Below are positions 53,250 through 64,000 of a DNA stretch of 64,000 nucleotides, one piece after another. This DNA comes from Entonaema liquescens (lineage: Eukaryota; Ascomycota; Sordariomycetes; Xylariales; Xylariaceae). Positions within the stretch are counted from its first letter, which is position 1. Every line of letters starts with the position of its first letter. The stretch is taken from positions 1 through 64,000 of the forward strand of contig CADCSX010000014.1 of assembly GCA_902805475.1 (NCBI GenBank), given 5' to 3'. The position numbers and the translations under genes are program-made. A model generated the notes under the pieces. The model was not told the origin of the DNA. It searched no databases and saw only the letters and a program-made list of their open reading frames with translations.

Positions 53250-54436
53250 CTTTTATTAGTTAGCCTCGTGACAGTAGCGTTAGTTTTTCGGTATAGGAAA
53301 TATCTAAATGAGGGTTAACACGGAGGGAGTAGCATCTAGAATAGAAAATGAAGTTGGAGTCGTTTTTCATCATATCCATCCTACTATATTGTTTTCCTTC
53401 GGTATCTTTGTCTTGGGTGTTCATCCCCTACTTTAGTAGTGATTCCAGCACCACCATCCATCTTTGTCTCCGGTATAAGGGTAAAGTAAGACCCATACAG
53501 TATAGAAGGCCACTCTCGTAGCTCTAATACATTTTGAAGGTGTAATTGCATAAATCGAGGTAAATCTCGCTGGTTATCTTGCCGCTTTCTATTACCAGAG
53601 GCGCGTTACCTCAGAAAGGTTCCGGGCTTGAGGTTGCGAATTAGAAATCTGCCCTGGCCACGGCAAGGTTAAAATGGATATCTCACATCTTATAACCCTA
53701 CGGGTATACCACGACACGACCCCTTTAACCATATCCCTACTGGGTAACGAGGGCTACTCTGGGTCTTGTAGACGTGACTGAATATAATTTTATCTGAGGG
53801 TAGGATAGCGTTGCCGGTAGGGTTGGTTATGTAGACGTCACATTTAGTATCAGATATGTCTCTAGTTTTTGTCTTGGGTGTATTTTTGGGATGCTTTCAG
53901 CTTAAGTGGAATGTCAAGCATAAGAGGAAATATTTTATGACTTGAGAATTTATGGAATAGGGTGAATAGGTAGTCTATTGTTTGCGTGAGATAATCGACG
54001 TATCTTCCGGCCAAATGGCCCTGAGCCGGTATATGTGCTTTGCTTTATTAGGGTGATTGGCTGACCGGCGAAGCCAGATTAATGCCTACAAGTCCTATAA
54101 GTCCTACGTGATGTGGGAATGAATTGTGGCTTTCTCACCATGAAGTTGCTGACGTTTCAATCCGTTTCGTACAGAGTGGAAGTTAAAGTGAGATTGCCCC
54201 TGAACGATCATAGCCCTTTCAGGCGCAACTACGTCGAGCCATTCCTCGTGTAGACCCTTCGACGTCGGTAGTCCCGCAAGTCCTAAGTACTCGTCTAGTT
54301 TAACATACGAATAACACTCAGGTGCGTAATATAATCGGTTTGTAGATTAATTAACTACAACATTGCTATTCTGATACTACTCAAGACCGTATGATAGAAA
54401 TGGACCTTAACTATTTCTTGGTCTACCTAATTCGTC
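53250..54436. other. Intergenic, no gene recognised
   Basis: Normal base composition, only very short ORFs. No repeat, RNA gene or motif stood out on either strand. Confidence 0.5.
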
Positions 54437-54706
54437 ATGGCAAATTTCTATATATGTATTGTGGTGGGAATTAAAGGTGGTCGTCTGGCAAAGTATAAGC
54501 TAATAACAAACCCAGATCCTGTAGAGGCTGAAGTCCATAGATATTATAGAGAAAAGTGTATTACTCAACATGCCTACTTACCTAATACATACCTAGATAC
54601 ACTATTGTATAATCTCACTATGCTATCTATTCACGACATGGTGTTCGCCATAAACACCGAAGAGCTAGGTATTTCGTATTCTATCAATTTTCATATCATA
54701 AGCTGA
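54437..54706 (+). CDS. Small hypothetical ORF, 89 residues, doubtful
   Basis: An ATG in favourable context (TCATGG) opens an 89-codon frame, MANFYICIVVGIKGGRLAKY..., ending in TGA. Composition is plausible for a small globular protein, without signal peptide, cysteine pattern or membrane segment. It is isolated in a gene-poor stretch with no promoter features I can point to. I do not recognise it; chance is a fair alternative. Confidence 0.25.
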   Translation: MANFYICIVVGIKGGRLAKYKLITNPDPVEAEVHRYYREKCITQHAYLPNTYLDTLLYNLTMLSIHDMVFAINTEELGISYSINFHIIS

Positions 54707-56065
54707 GTGGCCCCCCTTCGTTTACTACTATTTATAGAACATGTCTGGGATTAAGTACGCAATTTTATTTCACATTGAATAAGATTCGCCAAGATATTAT
54801 CTAGGTAAGTGTAGGGGAGATCTAAGAAATCTCGCTGCATATTGGATGCTGCTTATGTGAAACGTGACTAGTTCGTCCCCGTTAATCATCATCTTCTTCT
54901 AGAGTAATTGACTCGGTAGTCTTGGATATTAAATTTGTTTACTGGTGACAATACTCCCAGGCTTCTACTAAGTGCTTCTTGAAGGCACCTAGCACCTAGG
55001 TTGGTAGTTGTCATCGTGAGTATAGAGCTGCACCCTCAACGGAAACCGTTAATGATTTGCTTGTATATATTAGTTAAACTCTCGAGATAAGCGACTTCAA
55101 CCTACCTCACGTACCTCTTTGCTATCTCTCGGGGTTTTAAACTACTATATTGCCGCTAGCAGATGTGGTCTTCTCGCAGTTAGGAAGAAAATTAGCTCTG
55201 ACTTCTATCCCCACCAGTCAGCTCACCTAATCATTATTAGTGCTGTCTACACAAGTTCGACGTAGCACCCCCAAAGGGGTGCTGCGCATTGATTAAGGAA
55301 ACGGGCAGTAATTAGGGATAGCGTACCAAACTTTGAATACCAATAAGAAGTTATTCCGACCTTTGCTAATTCTGGAAAAGGAAAAAGAATAATGAAATTT
55401 TATGAAATATTATAAGATATATCAAAATACGTGGGAAACACGCTTATTCGGAAGTATTTCGGTTAAATCCCGAATCTTGCCCGTTTCCTTAATCAATGCG
55501 CAGCACCCCTTGGGGGTGCTACGTCGAACTTGTGTAGACAGCACTAATAGCAATACCTTCATCCCTAGGCCGACCGTCTTAAATCTTCGTATCTGTACTA
55601 GTGAGCATACTCAGTGGTTTTTATGGGGTTTCCGGATTATCTAGTCTGTGATATACATAAATCAAGACGAATTCGGTGGTTAATAAATCATGACGCTCCT
55701 AGGATAGTATGTTTTGAAAATACTGCTTAATCGTCAAACTGAGTGTGTTATAAAGAGAGCCGAGTCACGTTGAATGGTACTGAATCGTATTAAAAAAGGA
55801 GTGTATATTAATATCGTTCTTGGCTATGATAGCCAGGTCTATTCTAATAACACCCCAACACCTTGATATCCCCGATACGGGAGTATAATGACCCCGAAGT
55901 AACCAAAAGTATTATTTTCGATCCTGAGAAATAGTCGTGTTTAGCGAGTCATGAAGTGACCCGAAAGCTGCTGTTCCGGTCTGTTGCTGGTGCCCATGAT
56001 GCGTATAAGCTTCCGGTAATCTGATTGCAAATGTTCGGGTCGCCGGCGTTTGTAACGCACGTAAT
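54707..56065. other. Intergenic region containing a MITE
   Basis: Outside the MITE (55233-55551) nothing was recognised. The 80-residue ORF at 55402-55644 runs through the right inverted repeat and is not a gene. The region ends at the 3' flank of the secreted-protein gene. Confidence 0.5.
55233..55551. mobile_element. MITE with about 71-bp terminal inverted repeats (Tc1/mariner-type TA duplication)
   Basis: The left arm 55235-55307 and right arm 55478-55549 are reverse complements over about 72 bp with a single base difference (CCCCCAAAGGGG against CCCCCAAGGGG). The tip reads TTAGTGCTGTCTACACAAG. Each arm is bordered by TA (55235-55236 and 55548-55549), consistent with duplication of a TA target, as made by Tc1/mariner-superfamily transposases. 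About 170 bp lie between the arms and encode no transposase, so it is non-autonomous. Inside each arm is a second, nested hairpin, AGCACCCC facing GGGGTGCT, so folded DNA or RNA would form a stem with side hairpins. Arm identity suggests fairly recent activity and no RIP. Confidence 0.88.
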
Positions 56066-56584
56066 TTAAGAGTCAAGGCTGTTGAAGTAGGCGCAGTCAG
56101 GCCCGTCAACGATAAGCTGGGTAGAGCCGAGCTGTCCAATGAACTCGCAAAGCTCGCCCTGGATGAAGTTCACACCGTGGCAGAACCAGTAGTCATCGTC
56201 CTGCCTCTCGCTCAGCTCACCACGCTTGGCCTTCTCGAAGGATCCGGTGCAAGCCTTCATGCAGGAATCAAGGCTGTCGTTCTCAGGGCGGATCAAAGTC
56301 TGAGAAGGGTTGGCGGGAATACACTTGGTGTCGCACCTGACCAAGCCGAGGTTGGGGTTTCCGAATTCCGGAGAGTCGGAGCTGTAGGGAGGGCATTGGC
56401 AGAAAGAGTTGTAGTCGGGGTATCCCGTGGTCTGGTTAGGGTTTTCGCACGCACTTGTTCCAGTGGGCTCGGGCACCGTGGTAGGTGTCGCGGCCTCACA
56501 TCGTGGTAGCACGGCACCTGCTGAAGCGGTGCTGGCCAATAGGGCAAGGCCAAAGAAAAATGAGGCGGTGTTGCTTCGGACCAT
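56066..56584 (-). CDS. Small secreted cysteine-rich protein (effector-like)
   Basis: 172 residues, single exon, starting at the ATG at 56584 (the frame runs on upstream to 56764, but that part is 5' leader). A clear signal peptide, MVRSNTASFFFGLALLASTASA, written here as its first residues to the likely Ala-X-Ala cut, precedes a mature protein with about eleven cysteines: RCEA, SACE, FCQC, RCDTKC, SCMKAC, FCHG, LCEF and DCAY. NQT and NDS sequons are present, and a KR pair (KAKRGE) could be a Kex2-type site. I recognise no named family; the Cys spacing differs from CFEM as far as I can see. Secreted protein of unknown role, possibly at the host or plant-material interface. A TATA box lies about 145 bp upstream. 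Confidence 0.82.
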   Translation of the reverse strand: MVRSNTASFFFGLALLASTASAGAVLPRCEAATPTTVPEPTGTSACENPNQTTGYPDYNSFCQCPPYSSDSPEFGNPNLGLVRCDTKCIPANPSQTLIRPENDSLDSCMKACTGSFEKAKRGELSERQDDDYWFCHGVNFIQGELCEFIGQLGSTQLIVDGPDCAYFNSLDS

Positions 56585-56728
56585 TTTGACGGTTGGTTGA
56601 TTAGTTTGACTTAGGTTGGTGAGTGTTGATGAAACGACTGTAAGTTGTAAACGAGAGTTTTTTGTGTTGCTTGTGTTGATTGTTTGGTTGATGGAGAATG
56701 ATGATCTTTCGAGTGATGATGCCCGGAT

Positions 56729-56736
56729 CTTATATA
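56729..56736 (-). promoter_or_regulatory. TATA box of the secreted-protein gene
   Basis: TATATAAG on the minus strand about 145 bases before the ATG at 56584. The intervening leader is AC-rich on the coding strand, typical of strongly expressed fungal genes. Confidence 0.55.
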
Positions 56737-57828
56737 GCTGTATCAGCGGTCTCCCGAATCTCATGATACGCCGTAGGGCTTCGCAGATCTCAGCCGTTAA
56801 AGATCACGAAGCTACCAATATCAGATGATACTCGTTCTCTGATTGGTTCTATCTGCGAGCTATAATAAAACAGCCTGTACAAAGTCCAATTCTACCGTTG
56901 TTCGCCGATTCATGCGCATCGCCTTGAATCCTTCGGCTATCGGCAAAGTGATGCACAATTGGCGGAGGCGCTCAAAGAAGACATTGCCAAGCAAGTGGGA
57001 GCTACATAAAACCGGCATAGCCCCAGTTGTCAGGTTCTTGGTAGGGTATGTAATACGACGATTGGGCTAGTAAGCTGCCAGCTAAACCTCAAAGATAGGT
57101 AAGTTTGCTATTTACAGAAGTATCCTTTTAGTCCTTTTGGTGAATGCAACTTGAGACATTGCCAGTTGTGCTAGAATCTCCAATGAAGTGCAACGTTGCG
57201 GCTGAGTCCGAGTACCTGCCACTCTTGTACGTAGCGAATGTTGCTTTTTCGATGAAGCTCATGATACCTTGTCCAGCAGGGGCATACCGACTATAGAGTC
57301 GTGTTGTTAATTCCTATTGGTGCTTCGTAGCGAAGATATGTCATCAAAACATCGTATAGCTCAAGACCAAGACTTCAACTGGTATGCAACCAGCTTGGCA
57401 AAGGCTATACATTAACCTCTATTGCCTGTTCTTGTGGCTCTTCTGCTATCATTGGATACGCGTACGATGCGATACACGGAATTGTTAAAGTCTACGCTAC
57501 ACTTTGCTTGTTCACTCCAAGAATAGTTCTTCTGGTTACACTTTCATTTCGCTCGATGACAACAACTGTAAGTATTGTCTCGTAATACGAGTAATGACTT
57601 CTAAATGTAACCAGTTTATCATGCGCACTGCGTATTCTCAATCCAATCCGTCTAACCGTCGGCATTCTTGGCCATCGTGTTTCTACTCAACAAACTTAAC
57701 ACCCTTGACTGATTCTAGAAACCTTCCCAGCACCGCCTAGGGGCGTGTCTGTGCCGCACTCCCAGCCACACCTACTCCGGGGTAGTTCAGGGCTTGAATC
57801 GTGTAGCTAATGATCAATCATCATCAGT
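56737..57828. other. Intergenic, about 1.1 kb, no gene recognised
   Basis: A 75-residue plus ORF (56843-57070) and a 78-residue plus ORF (57504-57740) have no recognisable features. No repeat or RNA gene was seen. Confidence 0.45.
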
Positions 57829-58662
57829 TTATCGTCCTTTATGTGTATCGTTACCGTTGGTAGCTCTATGATCGTGACTGGTTGAAAGATCAATATCGTC
57901 CGCACCGTCGAGCCATTGTTCCATCTTCTCGTATAACTCCAAGCGTGCTATATCTGGAGACCCATAAATCGGACCTTGAATGGTTGGAAGAGAAGCGTCA
58001 ATATCATGCCCGAGTATCTTTTGGGCAGCACCGAGATATTTGTACCCTTCTGGGTATCTATCAAGTGCGTCCTTGGGAAATCCCGGGGATGTCTTGCCGT
58101 CGATAGGAACAAGCTTGTCTTTCTCATAAATCAACTTGACGTACTTGACCTTCCAGTCATTGGTATCCGGTTCGCGGAAACAGAAGAAATGAAATCGACA
58201 GTCGCAATCCACGTCGAATACTACCGGTTTGAGCCCCCCGTTGCCACCATCTCCAAGCTTGAATCGCTGGGTTATAGTTGCCTTCATCTTGCCAACTGCT
58301 CGGAGCCTCGACATGTTCAACTCTACGAGGGTGCCGCATTCGCGATGCATGATGAAGTCACCGTTTGACTTTCCCTCCTTTGACTTTTCGATAAAGCTGT
58401 CAATGGGTTGGCGTTTGCTCCATGCTAGACAAGACTCATTAGCCCTACTATGCTTCTACAACTTTCATATCAGTAGGTACTAACTTGTCCAGACACAGGC
58501 ATCATCAGAGAAGAGAGAGCGGAAATTCTTCCACTCCGATGCGTCACGGTATATGGGCCAGCCTTTGCAGAGCTCGGCCACGGTCAATCTGGTTAGGACG
58601 TCCCTCTCCCCGCCGTTGACATGGGAATATACTTTAGCGTGAGGATCGCCTGGCGTAGTCAT
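57829..58662 (-). CDS. SnoaL-like (NTF2-fold) domain protein
   Basis: Two exons, 58662-58485 and 58424-57829, give 257 residues. The 60-nt intron (GTTAGT ... GTCTAG) joins DDACVWT to [15 protein letters not shown] in frame. The N-terminal part matches the SnoaL-like/NTF2-fold pattern: a helix with [21 protein letters not shown], then [27 protein letters not shown] and a cysteine-containing strand [13 protein letters not shown], and a [14 protein letters not shown] strand. This fold forms a cone-shaped pocket used by small-molecule cyclases, isomerases and binding proteins. The C-terminal part ([12 protein letters not shown] ... MEQWLDG) is typical of a conserved ascomycete version with unknown substrate. 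No signal peptide. Cytosolic enzyme or binding protein is inferred. Confidence 0.78.
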
Positions 58663-61132
58663 TTTTGAGAGTATTTCGCCGTGCTAATAACAGAGGAGGA
58701 TAGCGAAGGATGTATATAGGTAAGGTAGGAGCTGATTCTACCGCTATATAACTAGGAAGTGAAGGATACTACTAACTTTAGTTGCTGCTCTAGCTAGACA
58801 CTCCTGACCATGTGGGAGGGCCATCTGGGCCTTAAATACGGCTTCTTATCGGTCTGTGTGTCTCACACACTTCGTAGCAATTTGCTCCTTTTTTCGCCGA
58901 AGAAGCGCTGATATGCCTTTGCCCGAAGAGGCGTTCGTGGAAAGCTGGCAAACCAGTAGCACAGACCTCGCCAGCAACTGGTGATATCACGGCAACTAGC
59001 CGCCAGCGTACTCGTTGTGATCAGAGGGATCCGACCTAGTTGATAGCTACCGGCGGGATCGTCAAGATAGATGGTCATCGATCCAGTTATCTGGAGGTTA
59101 GGTCCCAAGTTAGCCTATGGGAAACGATATAAAAGACTTCATTTTTCAGCCTTACAGAGCTATTTGGTAGCCTTACTAATTCTCCCTAGCACTGGAACAC
59201 TGAAACTTGCCTAAGAGAAGAGCGCAAACATATCCGGACTCGCTTCGAAGCAACCATGCGTCCTATCCCGTCCTTCTGATCGGTCTATCCGGGTACAGGG
59301 GACAGATAGACCGCGGATGCGAATTGGAAAGTAGAATTCGTCATCCAGTAAATGGTGTCACAGGTATGCCGAAGTTGAGTCTGGCAGAAGGGAGCGATAC
59401 ACCGACACGTGTTCCTAATGAATGCATCCCTCACAACGGCAGACTACGTCAGAGAGGCCCGCATGAGATCAAGATCGGTTTTTTATCCGACGTGTCTATA
59501 GATCGTGACTGAAGCGTTCCCGTCCCGCGTAACTTTCCGTTTCCAATGCCATGTTACCAACGCTTGCTCTGGTAGAAAACCCATATTTGTCGGTGACGCA
59601 TTCCACGGAAGCCTGTATGATTCCGTTCGTTTAGTCGGCAGCCCGCATTCATAGGATAATGTAAACGTAAACGGCATCCCGATATATGTTTAACCTGAGT
59701 TTGGTAATCTACCATCTCACTCGATGTAGGCGACATGCGCGATAGCGGAGGTTACGGTAACATCCCGGAGATCGTTTGGCGCCTCTTTGGATGGAAGTTC
59801 GGTGGGAATCGCCTTTCCCTCCAACTCTGTGTGAAATATTAAACATCAAACGCTCACAACTGCGTACACCGAGCAGTAAATCAATAGTGTTACATTCGAC
59901 ATATTGAACGTATGAAAGCGGCTTATAATACATTAAGGATCTGACTTCGAGGACATGGAGCGGGGCAGTTGATTTCTACGTGGGGGGGTTTCTTCACATA
60001 TGAACTTTTCTCAAAACATCTTTTGGTAAGATTACTTGTTGAGGGGGGAAGAATCCTACAAAGCTATTCATAGTGCCGGTAGTTTGATGGGAATCATACC
60101 CACCCTTGCCACGCTCTACTACACCATATGTAGTAATAAGGGGGATCATTCAAGGATCATACCAATAAGCAATAAGGGCCCTTGCATTCGATCAAGCATA
60201 TGCCAAGAATTTAGACTCCGATCAACTACCATCTGAAAGATAATACCATAGTTCTAAATTATGACGTTACTTGAACCTCATACGCGTGGTTTATCATGGC
60301 TTAAACCTAAGATCGGCGTAATGTCAACTATAAATATGTCTTACTTTGCCTATCCGCGTAACGTAGAGGGTGCTGGGAGCGCATATGATCTTCAATGATG
60401 ATAGCAATACGCGGGTAGGTTACCTCCGGGCTTCAACTCCCGTCCGTACATTAGTATATACCTACCGTACCTCCATAGGCATAGGAACTCTACCTAAAGT
60501 AAACAAAGGAAGCAACTATGATTCATAACTAGGCCCCCTTTGGATTTAGGGCCCGAAGCTATAAGATCCGGTCCGGGCCGATGAGCACCATATGCGCGTA
60601 TTAAGTATGTAAACAGGGTCTTTATCAATCGCAAGAGTCCAGTAAGCGCGAGTAGTCTGGGATAACTAACAGTCCTTTCGGCTTCCGATTCAGCCCCGGG
60701 GATAAGCGATCCATATATACATGAACTGACATAATCCAGGTGCGGGTAAGATATGTACTGTTCTGTTCTGGTAGTACCAATAGGGCGAATAGGCCGGCAC
60801 AAGATAAAACCCGTTTGATCCTAGTGAGAGACCGGAGACCCAGAAACAAGAGAAAGAGGCAGGTAAGCCTTCTAGGCTTTCTGACTCCCCTGTAAGAATA
60901 ACTTACCAATCGCTTAGGAATCTGAGGTGCTGTCTCTAATGCTTTTTTAGCTTGTGATGAGAGACTGTTTCGTCTAATTTATCGGTGCCGAAAAACTATA
61001 CTTACCTACTTACCTAGCTCATATCCATCCGAGCCTCACCGCGTGTAGTTTTTCTTCTTCTTCTTTTCTTACACTTCCGGGATATTATTCTTGTACGTTT
61101 GAATTCGCCTACCGGATTTTACGGGAACCCTC
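58663..61132. other. Intergenic, about 2.5 kb, no gene recognised
   Basis: Several 60-100-codon ORFs occur on both strands (58863-59108 minus, 59207-59512 plus, 59709-59933 minus, 60494-60802 minus), but none has a domain, a signal peptide or convincing splice partners. No tRNA cloverleaf or inverted repeat was found by eye. A pyrimidine-rich tract (TTTTTCTTCTTCTTCTTTTC, about 61048-61067) precedes the transporter gene. Confidence 0.45.
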
Positions 61133-61157
61133 TAACGAATTCCGACGGAATTCGTTA
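61133..61157. promoter_or_regulatory. 25-bp perfect palindrome with CCG-N-CGG core
   Basis: Twelve-base arms TAACGAATTCCG and CGGAATTCGTTA flank a single A at 61145. The core TTCCGACGGAA contains an everted pair of CGG triplets, the type of site bound by Zn(II)2Cys6 fungal regulators. It lies 48 bp before the ATG of the MFS transporter, so it may be in the promoter or 5' leader. A hairpin in the leader RNA is the alternative. Confidence 0.6.
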
Positions 61158-61204
61158 ATTTCCCAAAGTCAATCTCGGAACGCCACCAGGTCAACTTGCC
61201 TGGG

Positions 61205-63146
61205 ATGGCGGCCAATAGACGCCATGACATTGGCTCTAGTGCTTCTAGCGCCACGGCAATACCTGTCACAAGCCGGGAGGATATTACTACGGAGGAGTCA
61301 GGAGTGTTACCAAGCGACGGCACGGTGCGGCCACAGACTGGCGGGACTTCCGATCGGGATGGCTCATTCTTAATTAGCCAAGCCGGAACCCAGTCGATAC
61401 CAGATGACTCTTGGACGAGTAGCGATGAGAGAGATGGCGGTAAGATAAGGGAAGATGAGCAGGTGGAGGGAGAGAAAGGGCCCAAAATTCGAGACTTAGC
61501 GAGGACCGATACCAATATGTCGATTGCCGAAACACTCTCGCTGCCCCGGGAGATCCTGTTTGTTTTTGTTATTTGCCTTGCGCAGCTCTTCACTCGTATG
61601 TTGTTCTTTACAATTCGATGGAATCCCACAACTTGATCCTTGTCATAGCTAACAGTCATACGCAAAGAAAATGGCCTTGGTCAAACCGTAAGCATCATCC
61701 ACATCATTGGCAATGACTTCGGTATCACCAATCCCGGAGAGCTGAGCTGGTTCATGGCCGGCTACAGCTTAACCATAGGTACATTCATCTTGTTTTCCGG
61801 AAGGCTGGGCGATGTCTTTGGCCACAAGACGTTATTTCTTATTGGCATGGGCTGGTATTCTATTTGGACAACCGTATGTGGACTCGCTGTTTACTCAAAC
61901 CATGTCCTCTTTGTATTCGCTCGCGTCCTCCAGGGTATCGGCCCTGCTATCATTCTCCCGAACGGACTGGCTATCCTTGGTGTTACGTACGCCCCCGGCC
62001 GGCGTAAGGAGATGGTCTTCGCAATTTTCGGCGCAATGGCACCGACCGGATCCGTCATCGGCTCTCTATTCGCTGCCATCCTTGCCCTCGCTTGGTGGCC
62101 CTGGGCATTCTGGGTGTTTGGTATCGTTCTTGCTGCGACTGTCGTCTTAGGCTACTATGCTATTCCGTCTGCTTCGAACAGACATCATGTTAGACCCCAA
62201 GGTTTCAAAGAGACGCTACAAGAACTCGACCTCATAGGGACGCTCCTCGGCGTCGGCGGTCTCGTTCTTGTCAACTTTGCCTGGAACCAAGCGCCTGTTG
62301 TAGGTTGGGCTCAGCCTTACGTTTACGTCTTGCTCATTATCGGGGTCTTACTCCTTGTCGGGTTCTTCGTATTCGAACTCAAGTTCGCACAGCATCCTCT
62401 CATTCCTTTCAACGCTCTTTCCTACGAGGTATCTTTCGTCTTAGGTGCTATAGCATGTGGGTGGTCTTGCTTCGGTATTTGGTTCTTTTACGCATGGGAA
62501 TTTCTACTCGTCCTTCGAAAGATCCCACCTCTGCTGGCTACGGCGATGTTCGCCCCAACAGTTCTGTCAGGAATTGCTGCTGCCCTCTTCACGGGTTATA
62601 CGTTACATCACCTCAAACCTCCTATAGTTATGACAATGGCTCTCGTCTTCTTTACTACGGGTATTATCATCCTCGCGACATGTCCTGTTGATCAGGTCTA
62701 CTGGGGCCAGTTTTTCGTCTCTGGCATCATCATGCCTTGGGGGAGTAAGTAATATCTTGGCTTCTTCTTAACCGCGTCGTTTTCCCTGAGAAGACAACAA
62801 CAAATTCTTTGCTAGAAGTAATTAACTAACTCTTGTTATAGTGGATATGAGTTTTCCCGCCGGGACTCTCATTCTCTCCGACGCCGTACCACGAAAACAT
62901 CAAGGCATTGCTGCGAGTTTGGTTAATACTGTAGTTAACTATAGTATCTCGCTGGGGCTCGGTTTTGCAGGCACTGTCGAGACGCAAATCAACAAAGGCG
63001 GGGAAACTCCAGCGGACATCTTAAGGGGATATCGAGGGGCATACTACATGGGCATCGGTCTTGCAAGTCTGGGTGTCCTTGTATGCATTGCTTTCGTTAC
63101 TAAAAGTAGGAACCGAAAAGGTGCTACTGGCCACGATACGCCTTGA
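61205..63146 (+). CDS. MFS transporter, DHA2-type (14-TM drug:H+ antiporter family)
   Basis: Proton-driven efflux pump candidate in the plasma membrane; substrate unknown. Three exons are modelled: 61205-61595, 61668-62744 and 62842-63146, 590 residues. Intron 1 (72 nt, GTATGT ... AAAG) joins CLAQLFT to QNGLGQTVSIIHI; intron 2 (97 nt, GTAAGT ... ATAG) joins IIMPWG to MDMSFPAGT; both keep frame. Residues 1-115 are a hydrophilic, acidic/Ser-rich cytoplasmic tail. Membrane segments then begin with EILFVFVICLAQLFT. The MFS motif A-like loop is SGRLGDVFGHK, and the antiporter motif C region is RVLQGIGPAIILPNGLA. The sequence pattern (ELSWFMAGYSLTIGTF, PRKHQGIAASLVNTVVNYS) is that of fungal DHA2/Atr1-like transporters. 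ORF splitting is due to introns only; the gene appears intact. Confidence 0.92.
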
Positions 63147-64000
63147 AGACTCGTTTTGGTCGTGATGGTCTTATTTTCTCTGAAATGTTCGAATCCGAGG
63201 GAGCAATAATCCCGTCAGTTACCCCTGTGTCAACCGAGTCTGATCGGTGAGCGATGAACTAGTTTTCATTGACACGCCGTAACGTAACGAGACGTCGGCG
63301 GTATGAAGAGCAACGCGGGACAACTTCGAGGATCGAATTTCTTATATGTAAGTGATATATACCTACCGGTTTCTCTTATTTGGGGTACCATATAGGTTGC
63401 ACTATATCTTGTGTATGGTAGTACAACAATCGCTATACTTAGAAGGCATTACTAGATGGACATGAGGGCATGAAGAATGGGTTGGTTGGGAAAGGAAGGA
63501 TAGGCATATATCAGCATGATAGATTCAACTACACCTGAAAGTGTCATAAGAACTGGGCAAATAAAATCCTTTGCGAGAATTTATCATCTCTATATGTGCT
63601 CCTAGATTTATGCGAACCATGATAGCCGTAACCGTGGCTTGCAGCATGCCAACCTCCCTTGGAAAGCAACATCACCCAGTACTCAAACGCCTCTTCAATG
63701 CATTACATGATGTTAAACACTTATGGCCACGTACTATATACATTTGTAAACGAAGCCGTAGTTTTCCAGTCGAAATGCGGCTTTAGTCAGGATTGCTATC
63801 GTTTTCGAGCTCTCCAGAACTGTTAATGATATAGTCTGTTGGACCTTGTCTGGGAATAGCTGAAGATGCAAGCGTATCCCATCCTCTACCGCCTGTCCGC
63901 ATCACTAAATGCGGGTTAACATCCACAGTGAAATATCTTTCTCGCCTTGTATTAGCTCGGGCGCCGCCCTCAATGGCTGAGTACGCGCTTCTCGTCGTAC
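63147..64000. other. 3' flank to window end, no gene recognised
   Basis: Only a 71-codon ORF (63571-63786) occurs, without recognisable features. A gene may begin beyond the window end. No repeat or RNA gene was seen. Confidence 0.45.

Noticed and set aside
55402..55644. 80-codon ORF across the right arm of the MITE
   Set aside because: Its reading frame runs through the inverted repeat and flank; no transposase motif such as DDE/D context is present.

Overview
The window looks like nuclear DNA of a filamentous ascomycete (Pezizomycotina, most likely Sordariomycetes-like). Genes are compact, with 51-97 nt GT..AG introns that often carry CTRAY-type branch points. Gene content is typical of such fungi: P450s, a GH10 xylanase with a fungal CBM1, an alpha-arrestin, a DHA2 transporter and a small secreted Cys-rich protein. 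A huge AT-only block has the hallmarks of repeat-induced point mutation (RIP). The species cannot be named from sequence alone.

Region 1 (1 to about 29,840) is an AT-rich isochore with no coding potential. It holds a very large inverted repeat (arms about 3.2-6.55 kb and 6.78-10.3 kb), a 240-bp ATT microsatellite, several AT-only minisatellites, blocks of opposite G/C skew, and dispersed repeat copies that differ almost only by C-to-T and G-to-A changes. It ends abruptly at about 29,830-29,870, and normal-composition DNA follows.

Region 2 (30-43.4 kb) is gene-dense. It has two divergently transcribed P450s beside the heterochromatin edge, a helical TPR-like protein, an FtsJ-type methyltransferase, a J-domain protein, a frameshifted F-box-like gene and an Old Yellow Enzyme. 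One P450 has a damaged or unresolved start. Region 3 (44.3-49.5 kb) holds a GH10-CBM1 xylanase with XlnR/Xyr1-type sites upstream, and a 900-residue alpha-arrestin with PY motifs. Region 4 (49.5-56 kb) is gene-poor. It contains short tandem duplications, two doubtful ORFs, and a clear 315-bp MITE with about 71-bp terminal inverted repeats and TA target duplication. Region 5 (56-63.2 kb) has a small secreted cysteine-rich protein, a SnoaL-like protein and a DHA2-type MFS transporter; a 25-bp perfect palindrome containing CCG-N-CGG lies just upstream of the transporter.

The P450s, Old Yellow Enzyme and MFS pump are the kinds of genes found in secondary metabolism, but no backbone synthase is present and they are interspersed with housekeeping genes, so no biosynthetic cluster is claimed. 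The xylanase and the arrestin fit a plant-biomass-degrading lifestyle. Two independent single-base frame problems (P450 at 32,761 and F-box-like at about 40,664) could be real decay or residual assembly indels.
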